A stretch of 10,125 nucleotides of DNA from contig SKKR01000578.1 of NCBI GenBank assembly GCA_007123655.1, forward strand, positions 1 to 10,125, in the 5' to 3' direction. The stretch's first letter is position 1; each line of letters starts with the position of its first letter. The notes beneath the pieces were generated by a model. That model was not told the origin of the DNA, ran no database searches, and saw nothing but the letters and a program-made list of their open reading frames with translations. Below, in pieces: positions 1-5,929 of the stretch. Source of the stretch: Thermomicrobiaceae bacterium (GTDB lineage Bacteria; Chloroflexota; Chloroflexia; Thermomicrobiales; Thermomicrobiaceae). The position numbers were made by a program, and so were the translations under genes.

Positions 1-23
1 GGCGGCGTGCCGAGAGCCTTGGA

Positions 24-2168
24 TCAATCCGGCGCGAGCACGTATCGCCAGGAAAAGTAGTGCTGGCCGACGTTGCCGGCTTCGACGACGAAACCATCCG
101 GGTTGCCGGGCGTATACGTGAGGCAGCGTCGCTCGAAGCATTGCATGAGCACGTCTCGCGGTACCCCACTCACCTGCACCGTCGCCCAGTAGGCCTCGGC
201 AACTGGCCTCCCGGTTGCGTAGTACGGGTTCGGGAACAGCCGGTCACTGGTGAGCGACCCATCCTCGTAGACCAGCCCGTGGCTGTTCATGAACGTCCAG
301 AACGGGCCGGCGATACCGTGATCGGTGACATCGTCCACGTGGGCAACGCTGACCTGATAGGTCGCGAACCGGTCATCTGGTGCGACCGCGCCAGACCGAT
401 CGACACGCTGGGTAAGGAGCGTTCCGACCGGGCTCGCCGGTGCGTCGAGCAGATTCGTAAACGATGCATAGGTCGGGCTGTCCGGATCGTCAGGATCCCC
501 GGCGACATGGACATTCGCCGGTCCGTAGAAGACGAACGTATCGTCACCGAACTGGTGGTTGCCGCTGATCATCTCCATCACGAGCAAGCCGTTTGTCACG
601 TACCATATCGAGTCGGCGTCTGCGCTCGGATGGTTGATCTCCATGCGGGTCTTATCAAAGAAGGCCATCTCGCGCTCGCCGCCAGGTGACTCCGCATATG
701 CCTCCCACCGGCTCTCGGTGAATGGGCCTGGTCCCCACATCCAGGTTCGGGACACGTTGCCGTTTCGGACTGGCAGGTCGGTGCGCGCCCAGGTGCGCCA
801 GAAATGCGGATTGGCGATCTCGTCGAGCGGGGCGAAGTCTGGCTGCTCCCCCGGTTGCCCGCTGGGAGGACCTCCAGGCGGGTCGGGCATCGGAGCGTCC
901 GGGTCATCGGGCGGCTCGAACGGTGGAGCGTCAGGCGGGTCCGGCATCCACTCATAGGGTCCCAGATCGACGACGTCGTTGACGATCCTCGGGTTGCCGT
1001 TCAGATCGTGCGTGATTCCTACCGGAATCGCATCGTTGGTGCCAGCGTCGATTGCTGGCGACCCGGTCGTGAGACGATAGTCCCCGTCACTGGTTGGCGC
1101 CTCGGAAGCAGGGCGAGGATCGACGAACAATGGGTCCGCGTGCCGGCATTCTGATGCTCCGTCCGGACAACCTCCTCCGATGATCCCGTGGGTGAACTCG
1201 AGCGTGACCAGTTCGTCAATGTGCAACTCGGGGTTTATCGGAGCGGCATTGCCCCAGATGATGGAGTTGGCAATCCCAAGTTCCGATTCGACGACGTAGA
1301 TGCCGCCTCCGGTTCCGGCGGTGTTTCCGGAGATTGTAGTGTTGACGATCTCGGGGTTGCCAAGAACGTACAACGCACCGCCGAGATTTCCGGCGTGGTT
1401 GCCAGAGATGAGTGAATTTGCCAGTACTCCGCCGCTGTCATAGTAGTAAATGCCCCCGCCCACTGAGCGAGAGAGATTTCCGGAAATGGTCAGGTTTTCC
1501 AGCGTGGGGTAGCTGAACGCGGTGATATACACGCCGCTACCATGATGCGCCTCATTGCCGGAAACTGTCAGATTTCTGAGAACCGGGCTACTCTCGTGGA
1601 GGTAAAAGCCCCCACCAACCAGATTGGATGACGCTTGGAGGGCGGACCCGTCCGCGTTGGCGCCGGTCACGGTGAATCCGTCCAGCACAGCGGTTGCGTC
1701 TATTCCGGTTCCAGTGACGACGGTGTAGCTGTTGTCAGTGTTGGTGGCGCGCGTTCCCAGGTTGCCGCTGAGGGTGGTGCGGTTGGCGCGCCAATCGCGC
1801 TGGTCCGGGGTCGCCTCGGTGCCGCTGAAACCCCCATAGATTTCGACATTGTTGCGCAGGCTGAAGCTCGCGGTTCGGTCTGTCTCGTGTGGACGATAGG
1901 TCCCTCGCGCCACCCAGATCTGCACTGGTTCGTCGATGCTATCCGAGCGTGAGAGTGCTTCTTGAAGACCAGCGAACGCCTGATCCCAGGAGTAACCGTT
2001 CCCGGAGGTGCTCACCGCCGCGTTGACGTAGAGCACGATCGGACCGTCATCCTGGGCGCCAGCGTTTCGGGGAAGGAACGTGACGGTGACGAGCCCGGCA
2101 AGCATGGTGAGAACAAAGCCGAGTAGCACGACTTTGCGGACGGTACGCCTTGCATAGTGCAGTGACAT
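24..2168 (-). CDS. Secreted parallel beta-helix (choice-of-anchor Q-like) protein with a Chloroflexota-type C-terminal domain
   Basis: Predicted exported protein of 714 residues; role unknown, probably cell-surface or carbohydrate related. The N-terminus has basic residues (ARRTVRK), a hydrophobic stretch to about residue 32, and a clean signal-peptidase site AGA|Q at 38/39. Residues 40-125 look like the usual start of choice-of-anchor Q proteins (LYVNAA..., IWVARGTY, YGGFSGTE, QRDW). Residues 200-308 are beta-helix coils of 25-26 residues, each with an SGN turn, and the domain ends at DLGPYEW (about 407). A Pro/Asp-rich linker (408-448) leads to a Trp/Tyr-rich C-terminal domain, about 450-714, known to me from Chloroflexota secreted proteins. 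I chose ATG at 2168. An in-frame GTG at 2180 is also open, but its purine-rich stretch would sit directly against the start. No catalytic residues recognised. The gene is complete and apparently monocistronic, with its own candidate promoter. Confidence 0.85.
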   Translation of the reverse strand: MSLHYARRTVRKVVLLGFVLTMLAGLVTVTFLPRNAGAQDDGPIVLYVNAAVSTSGNGYSWDQAFAGLQEALSRSDSIDEPVQIWVARGTYRPHETDRTASFSLRNNVEIYGGFSGTEATPDQRDWRANRTTLSGNLGTRATNTDNSYTVVTGTGIDATAVLDGFTVTGANADGSALQASSNLVGGGFYLHESSPVLRNLTVSGNEAHHGSGVYITAFSYPTLENLTISGNLSRSVGGGIYYYDSGGVLANSLISGNHAGNLGGALYVLGNPEIVNTTISGNTAGTGGGIYVVESELGIANSIIWGNAAPINPELHIDELVTLEFTHGIIGGGCPDGASECRHADPLFVDPRPASEAPTSDGDYRLTTGSPAIDAGTNDAIPVGITHDLNGNPRIVNDVVDLGPYEWMPDPPDAPPFEPPDDPDAPMPDPPGGPPSGQPGEQPDFAPLDEIANPHFWRTWARTDLPVRNGNVSRTWMWGPGPFTESRWEAYAESPGGEREMAFFDKTRMEINHPSADADSIWYVTNGLLVMEMISGNHQFGDDTFVFYGPANVHVAGDPDDPDSPTYASFTNLLDAPASPVGTLLTQRVDRSGAVAPDDRFATYQVSVAHVDDVTDHGIAGPFWTFMNSHGLVYEDGSLTSDRLFPNPYYATGRPVAEAYWATVQVSGVPRDVLMQCFERRCLTYTPGNPDGFVVEAGNVGQHYFSWRYVLAPD
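1242..1571 (-). repeat. Coding repeats: four to five beta-helix coils
   Basis: Within the secreted protein, units of 25-26 codons each carry a T/S-h-x-SGN turn followed by a Gly-rich strand (GGGIY, GGALY, GSGVY) and an LxN/IxN step. The SGN turns are near residues 203, 229, 255 and 280, and a fifth degenerate turn (WGN) is near 305. The DNA shows the matching recurring TTTCCGGAGAT-like blocks on the plus strand. The regular spacing is what defines a right-handed parallel beta-helix. Confidence 0.7.
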
Positions 2169-2232
2169 CGAGCACCACACCCTGTCCCGGGTCAGAAGGA
2201 ATCACAATCGTCGAAATGTGCTGACTACGTGT

Positions 2233-2261
2233 AGAGTAGCATAGTGCTTGCGAATGTACAA
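2233..2261 (-). promoter_or_regulatory. Candidate sigma70-type promoter for the beta-helix gene
   Basis: Read on the minus strand: TTGTAC at 2261-2256, a 17-base spacer, then TACTCT at 2238-2233, preceded by TGC (extended -10 form). It lies about 65 bases upstream of the ATG at 2168, in a locally AT-richer patch between two genes. The -10 matches the consensus at only three positions, so support comes mainly from the -35, the spacing and the TGn. Confidence 0.4.
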
Positions 2262-2272
2262 CTATTGTTTCA

Positions 2273-2293
2273 CGGCCTGGGCCGACCAGGCCG
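2273..2293 (-). terminator. Stem-loop after the small hypothetical gene (possible terminator)
   Basis: Perfect 8-base arms CGGCCTGG / CCAGGCCG around a 5-base loop, starting 13 bases past the stop of the gene ending at 2306. It sits just before the candidate promoter of the next gene. On the minus strand it is followed by TGAAACAATAG rather than a T-run, so it is not a textbook intrinsic terminator; it could be a 3'-end stabiliser or a weak terminator. Confidence 0.4.
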
Positions 2294-2305
2294 CAAGACA
2301 CCTCG

Positions 2306-2707
2306 CTACCAGGCGCTTTGGGGCCGTGTGAGGATGGCGACGTCTGAGGTCGGCGATTGTTCGAGGTCACCGACGCGCTGTTCTGCGGCGTCCCTGGCTG
2401 TAATCACGCGTTTGAACTCCGGGTGGGAGTCGAGCAGTTCCGCGATCGTCGCACACTCGGGGTGTTTGTCCCAGACAGTCTGGAGCTGCCGGCCGGCAGC
2501 AGCGAGCGACTCGCGGGCGTGGGCGAGTCGTTGCAGGCGAGTGTGTTCATCCAGTGCCCACTTGTGGGCGGCGGTCGCGAATTGCTGTGCTGCCCAGTGA
2601 TCCCCGCACCGACGGGCTTCCCGTGACTGCTCGATCATCTCTGCATAGCGGCGTGCACTGGGCGAGTCCACCATCTCGGGCGACGTAATATAGGACAGGT
2701 CAGCCAT
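2306..2707 (-). CDS. Hypothetical small helical protein
   Basis: A 133-residue protein I do not recognise. It is rich in Ala, Glu, Arg, Gln and His and looks almost all-helical, with likely helices at about residues 15-45, 48-75 and 85-115. There is no signal peptide, membrane segment or clear catalytic motif. The middle (about 40-75, AHKWALDEHTRLQRLAHARE) has an amphipathic, coiled-coil-like character. The start was placed at the ATG at 2707, which has an AGGGAA ribosome-binding site 6-8 bases upstream; an in-frame ATG two codons earlier (2713) would sit too close to that site. It lies between the M19-like gene and the beta-helix gene on the same strand, 261 bases from the former, so cotranscription is uncertain. 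The opposite strand also has open frames, but their Ser/Cys/Arg-rich translations look like shadows. Confidence 0.6.
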   Translation of the reverse strand: MADLSYITSPEMVDSPSARRYAEMIEQSREARRCGDHWAAQQFATAAHKWALDEHTRLQRLAHARESLAAAGRQLQTVWDKHPECATIAELLDSHPEFKRVITARDAAEQRVGDLEQSPTSDVAILTRPQSAW

Positions 2708-2968
2708 GATCATTTCCCTGGTGATACGGAGCCGGACGAGACAGCGGGGCGGGCTACTCTGGTTCCTCTAAAGGATACGATACGGGTGCAAATCCACCGG
2801 TCTGAAAGTCGATGTAGACCCGGTTGAGGACAGGAAACCCGGCGCCGAATCATTGAAATGCCCTGTTACCTCTAAAGAGCGCCGCGGATGAATCGATCTT
2901 GTACCCTGACGGTCCCAGGTCGTTCCACGGGCGCTATCCGAGGTCGGTCCGGTGAGCCTGACCGCCGG
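2708..2968. other. Intergenic region between the M19-like gene and the small hypothetical gene
   Basis: There is no convincing gene in these 261 bases. The nonamer CCTCTAAAG occurs twice (2765-2773 and 2869-2877). Imperfect arms CCGGTCT (2797-2803) and AGACCCGG (2816-2823) could form a stem with one bulge. On the minus strand a 31-codon frame (2849-2754) reads like protein but has no start codon. No terminator or strong promoter could be assigned. Confidence 0.4.
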
Positions 2969-4012
2969 CTACCGCCACACCTGCTCGAACACGCGCAGGT
3001 AGTTCTCACCAAGGATCTTGCCCACGTCCTGGTCGGTGTAGCCACGGTCTTTGAGTTTGCCGATGAAGTTCAGCACCTGGGGGTAGGTGCTGAAACCGTC
3101 CAGCGCCCGGCGTGGTGAGCGAACATCGCCCGTGACGTGCTCGGTGTACTGGCTGGCGACGTCTTTGTAGCCCGCTGGCTCACCCCATGGGTCGTGCTCG
3201 TGGTCCGGGTAGGTGCCCAGGCTCATATCGGTGCCGAGGCCGATGTTGTCGGCGCTTCCGGCGAGTTGAGCAATGTAATCAACATGTGCGACGAATTGGT
3301 CCAGCGTCGGCTGGGTCGTCTGACCGGGCTCGATGACGATCGGGCCCCATGGGGCCACGCCGATCACCCCACCCTTCTCGACACACATTCTGATCTGTTC
3401 GTCGTCGATGTTGCGCGGGTTGTCCACGACGCCTTTCGGGTTCGAATGGCTGAACACCGTCGGGGCACTACTCCGCTCCATTATGTCGAGACTGGCCCGC
3501 TTGCCGATGTGCGTGCAGTCAAGCAAGAGTCCCACGCGGTTCGCTTCGTCCACCACCAGTTCACCGAAGCGGGTCAGTCCGGAGTCGGTGCGGTCCAGGC
3601 AGCCATCGCAGATGTGGTTCGTCCGGTTGTAGGCCGGCAACATCATCCGGAGCCCGAGCCGGTACATCGCCTCGATCCGGTGCAACTTGAAACCGATCCA
3701 GTCGCCTCCCTGGGCCGTGATGACGAAGTTTGATTTGCCCTGCCGTTTCGCCGTGCGGATGTCGTCCGCGGTGAAGGCTACAGACAGGTGCTCGTTCTGA
3801 CGTGCGACCAGGTGCCAGAACATGCCCTCTTCCAGCGCCTGTTCGATCGTGGCGTGGGGCCGCCAGGCGGTGTTGCAGAAGGCGGTGACGCCGTGGCGGT
3901 GGGCGTTGGCATAGTCGGCGTCAGGCCAGGCCTGCATGCAGGAGTCGATCCAGATGAAGCCGTGGTCCTGCTCGATCAGCGGGTGAAACCCCTTGTTTTC
4001 CGTGGCGGTCAT
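2969..4012 (-). CDS. M19-family (membrane dipeptidase fold) protein with an altered metal site
   Basis: A 347-residue protein of the M19 renal/membrane dipeptidase family, which has a TIM-barrel amidohydrolase fold. Members normally hydrolyse dipeptides or related amides with two zinc ions. Family landmarks in order: a first strand around IWIDSCMQ (20-27), VITAQGG (97-103), LTRFGELVVDEANRVGLLLD (146-165), THIG with His168, FSHSN with His189, a GVIGV strand (215-219), GLGTD with Asp262, and a C-terminal helix GENYLRVFEQVW. The retained His168, His189 and Asp262 match the second half of the active site. The usual HxD of strand 1 reads C-x-Q here (Cys25, Gln27), and the usual bridging Glu reads Gln101. 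No signal peptide, so probably cytoplasmic. The ATG at 4012 was chosen because AAAGGA lies 8 bases upstream; the frame stays open to a TTG at 4063 but without support. The family call is firm; dipeptidase activity is doubtful. Confidence 0.85.
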   Translation of the reverse strand: MTATENKGFHPLIEQDHGFIWIDSCMQAWPDADYANAHRHGVTAFCNTAWRPHATIEQALEEGMFWHLVARQNEHLSVAFTADDIRTAKRQGKSNFVITAQGGDWIGFKLHRIEAMYRLGLRMMLPAYNRTNHICDGCLDRTDSGLTRFGELVVDEANRVGLLLDCTHIGKRASLDIMERSSAPTVFSHSNPKGVVDNPRNIDDEQIRMCVEKGGVIGVAPWGPIVIEPGQTTQPTLDQFVAHVDYIAQLAGSADNIGLGTDMSLGTYPDHEHDPWGEPAGYKDVASQYTEHVTGDVRSPRRALDGFSTYPQVLNFIGKLKDRGYTDQDVGKILGENYLRVFEQVWR

Positions 4013-4034
4013 CCTGTGCGTCCTTTCTGAGGCT

Positions 4035-4056
4035 GCCCGGCCATGAATACCCGGGC
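4035..4056. repeat. Short inverted repeat in the M19-like gene leader
   Basis: GCCCGG and CCGGGC arms of 6 bases separated by 10 bases, just upstream of the ribosome-binding site of the M19-like gene. It could be a leader hairpin or half of an operator. Such short GC arms arise easily by chance in GC-rich DNA. Confidence 0.2.
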
Positions 4057-4209
4057 TTGGCAATCTTCGCGGTTTGAGTTTGTTCCAGCCAATCCTGGTG
4101 CTTCAACGCCGGGTCAGTTCTCCCGAACGGAGCAAAAGTGGATGATATGAAGAGTTCCTCGCGCATTCTCGCACGTTCGCTGGCTGCTGGTAACCCGATG
4201 CCGGTGTGA

Positions 4210-4218
4210 TGGGATAAT
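4210..4218 (+). promoter_or_regulatory. Candidate extended -10 promoter for the nitroreductase genes
   Basis: TGG followed by GATAAT (5 of 6 matches to TATAAT) in the divergent intergenic region. A start near 4225 would leave a leader of about 30 bases before the ATG at 4255. No good -35 hexamer is visible at the right distance, which is tolerated for extended -10 promoters. Confidence 0.4.
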
Positions 4219-4254
4219 CTTCTCCCGGGAATCCGCAAACGAAGGGGCTGAATC

Positions 4255-4893
4255 ATGGCGGAGACGCTGCACCTGACACCAGACGAGTTGCTCAGCACCA
4301 CGCGAACCGTCCGTAAGCGGCTCGATCTCACGCGTCCGGTTGAACGGAGCGTCCTCGAGGAATGCCTGAGACTCGCCCAACAGGCCCCGACATCCTCCAA
4401 CCGCCAGCACTGGCACTTCGTCGTCGTGACAGACCCGAACACGCGCGCCGCCCTGGGGGACCTCTACCGCAGGGGCGCCGAACTGTCGTACTCCGGGCGC
4501 TTTGCCGGGATTCGCAGTGCTGATCCTCACACCCGGCGAATGCTGGAGTCCGCCAGGCATCTCGTGGAGCATATCGACCAGGTGCCGGTGCATGTCATTC
4601 CCTGCGTAGAAGGTCGCGTGGACGATCCCGCGCCCGCTGCGCAGGCCGGTCTCTGGGGAACGATATGCCCGGCGACGTGGAGTTTTATGCTTGCCTGCCG
4701 GGCTCGCGGGCTGGGAACGTCCTGGACCACGTTTCACCTTGCGTACGGGGAAGAAGCCGCGGAGATACTGGGGGTTCCGTTTCCCGAGATTATCCAGGCC
4801 GCGCTCATCCCGGTCGCCTACACCATCGGCACCGATTTCAAGCTCGCCAAGCGGAATCCGCTGGAGACAATGGTGCACTGGGACGGATGGTGA
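4255..4893 (+). CDS. Nitroreductase-family FMN oxidoreductase, copy A
   Basis: A 212-residue protein of the nitroreductase superfamily, whose members are usually homodimeric FMN enzymes that use NAD(P)H to reduce nitro compounds, quinones or similar acceptors. Visible hallmarks are the N-terminal TVRKRL phosphate-binding segment (18-23), the flavin-binding APTSSNRQHW (44-53), the helix SFMLACRARGLGTSW (143-157) and the closing IPVAYT...KLAKRNPLE (185-204) with basic residues near the FMN phosphate. There is no signal peptide, so it is cytoplasmic. Start: ATG with AAGGGG 7 bases upstream. It is the first plus-strand gene, divergent from the M19-like gene and followed 68 bases later by a same-length paralogue, probably in one transcript. 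The physiological substrate cannot be read from sequence. Confidence 0.9.
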   Translation: MAETLHLTPDELLSTTRTVRKRLDLTRPVERSVLEECLRLAQQAPTSSNRQHWHFVVVTDPNTRAALGDLYRRGAELSYSGRFAGIRSADPHTRRMLESARHLVEHIDQVPVHVIPCVEGRVDDPAPAAQAGLWGTICPATWSFMLACRARGLGTSWTTFHLAYGEEAAEILGVPFPEIIQAALIPVAYTIGTDFKLAKRNPLETMVHWDGW

Positions 4894-4901
4894 CCTCCGC
4901 C

Positions 4902-4943
4902 CTCACCCATGTCGCCTCTCCCGATCTCGGGAGTAGGGTTGAG
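4902..4943. repeat. Nested inverted repeat between the two nitroreductase genes
   Basis: The inner arms CTCCCGA and TCGGGAG (4918-4924 and 4927-4933) are separated by two bases. Outside them CTCACCC (4902-4908) faces GGGTTGAG (4936-4943), its complement with one extra base. The layout resembles the dispersed CCTCACCC...CTCTCCC...GGGAGAGGG...GGGTGAGG intergenic hairpins seen in many GC-rich genomes, here slightly decayed. It ends about 8 bases before the ribosome-binding site of copy B, so it may affect mRNA processing or translation of that gene. Confidence 0.5.
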
Positions 4944-4961
4944 AACGGAAAGGAACGGTAT

Positions 4962-5600
4962 ATGACGGTACATCTCAACCTCACCGCGGACGAAGTGCTG
5001 ACGACCACCCGTTCAGTCCGCAAGCGACTCGACTTCGACCGGCCGGTGGAAAGCGACGTGATCCGGGAGTGCCTGGAGATCGCCGTCCAGGCACCTTCTG
5101 CTTCCAACCGGCAGGACTGGCACTTCATCTTCGTTACCGATCCGGAGAAGCGACAGCATCTTGCCGACATCTACCGTCGAGGCGCGGAGATCTCCTACGC
5201 GCAGCGCGAGAACGAGGACCTTGCCTTCAGTGAGGAGAAGCGCCGGGTGCGGGAGTCGTCCCAGTACCTGATTGCCAACATGCATCGCGCCCCGGTGCTG
5301 TTTATTCCCTGCATTGAGGGCCGGACGGACAACGCCCCCATCGCCCGGCAGTCCTCTCGCTGGGGCACGATCGTCCCCGCGATGTGGAGTTTCATGCTTG
5401 CCGCCAGGAACCGCGGGCTTGGCACCTGCCTGACCACAATGCACCTCAACCTGGAACAGGAAGCGGCGGAACTGCTTGAGATCCCGTACGCGGAGATCAT
5501 GCAGGTCGGACTTATCCCGGTCGCGTACACGAAAGGGACCGACTTCAAGCAGGCAAAGCGCCAGCCACTGGAGAGCGTGTTGCACTGGGAGCGCTGGTAG
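4962..5600 (+). CDS. Nitroreductase-family FMN oxidoreductase, copy B
   Basis: A 212-residue paralogue of the preceding gene. It aligns end to end without a gap, at about 56% identity by my hand count (119 of 212). The same FMN-site segments are present: SVRKRL (18-23), APSASNRQDW (44-53), SFMLAARNRGLGTCL (143-157) and IPVAYT...KQAKRQPLE (185-204). The most divergent part is residues 81-111, the region that usually caps the flavin and shapes the substrate pocket, so the two copies may differ in substrate. Start: ATG at 4962 with AAAGGA 7 bases upstream. The open frame extends to 4665, but that part overlaps copy A out of frame and is not coding. The two genes are probably cotranscribed. Confidence 0.9.
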   Translation: MTVHLNLTADEVLTTTRSVRKRLDFDRPVESDVIRECLEIAVQAPSASNRQDWHFIFVTDPEKRQHLADIYRRGAEISYAQRENEDLAFSEEKRRVRESSQYLIANMHRAPVLFIPCIEGRTDNAPIARQSSRWGTIVPAMWSFMLAARNRGLGTCLTTMHLNLEQEAAELLEIPYAEIMQVGLIPVAYTKGTDFKQAKRQPLESVLHWERW

Positions 5601-5634
5601 ACGGTGTAGCCCCTTTCCATGTCTGCAACTCTTG

Positions 5635-5643
5635 TGCTAGGCT
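5635..5643 (+). promoter_or_regulatory. Weak candidate promoter (extended -10) upstream of the MFS gene
   Basis: TGC followed by TAGGCT, a -10 form common in GC-rich bacteria, with a poor -35 (TTCCAT, 17 bases upstream). If used, it gives a leader of roughly 280 bases before the TTG start at 5930, which is long. The MFS gene may instead be read through from the nitroreductases. Confidence 0.2.
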
Positions 5644-5914
5644 AGGTACGAGATTAACCATCAACAAGTCTCTGCGTTGAAAATGATTGTTTCGTTTCCG
5701 AGGCAGTGTTTGTCATCGCGTTCTCATCGCCGTACACGTTCCGCGGGCGGACCGTACCGGGGCATCGGGGCCCGTAGAGCGAGCACTGCCCGTCGCCTGC
5801 CCGGGCCAGGGGGTCGATCCCGAGCGGGACGAAAGAACATCCGCGATGCGCTGCCGGTCGGTGGTTCGACAGTCAGAACACGATCGGAAAAGGTGAGCAG
5901 CCGGACGTCCAATG

Positions 5915-5922
5915 AGGAGAGG
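5915..5922 (+). promoter_or_regulatory. Strong Shine-Dalgarno that fixes a TTG start
   Basis: AGGAGAGG ends 7 bases before TTG at 5930. The nearby ATG at 5923 touches this site and lies in a different frame whose translation is not protein-like. The hydrophobic MFS frame therefore starts at TTG. Confidence 0.7.
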
Positions 5923-5929
5923 ATGACAA

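Larger units (their letters stand above)
5601..5929. other. Non-coding region upstream of the MFS gene
   Basis: These 329 bases contain only arginine/serine-rich short frames that look non-coding. The first 100 bases are AT-richer (5640-5700), including GAAAATGATTGTTT near 5679-5692, and hold the only promoter-like elements. The remainder is very GC-rich with several GGGCC/CCGGG blocks. No known riboswitch pattern and no convincing terminator for the nitroreductase pair was found. Confidence 0.5.

Noticed and set aside
60..1154. Several plus-strand frames opposite the beta-helix gene
   Set aside because: Antisense shadows: no ribosome-binding sites or motifs, and biased Arg/Gly/Ser content, whereas the minus strand encodes a coherent exported protein.
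2784..2798. tRNA-like T-arm (GGGTGCAAATCCACC)
   Set aside because: No acceptor, D or anticodon arms can be built around it.
2710..2853. 47-residue minus-strand frame with ATG at 2853 and a stop that overlaps an ATG (2713) of the next gene
   Set aside because: There is an AGGG upstream and an ATGA-type overlap, but the product is Arg/Ser-rich with no protein-like pattern, and the downstream gene's better start is at 2707.
2761..2860. Possible riboswitch on the plus strand (GCAAATCCACCGGTCTGAAA resembles part of a c-di-GMP-I riboswitch)
   Set aside because: The first helix and receptor do not fit, and no plus-strand gene lies downstream for it to control.
4665..4961. N-terminal extension of the second nitroreductase (about 99 extra codons)
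   Set aside because: It overlaps the first nitroreductase out of frame. The ATG at 4962 has its own ribosome-binding site and gives a protein exactly as long as the paralogue.
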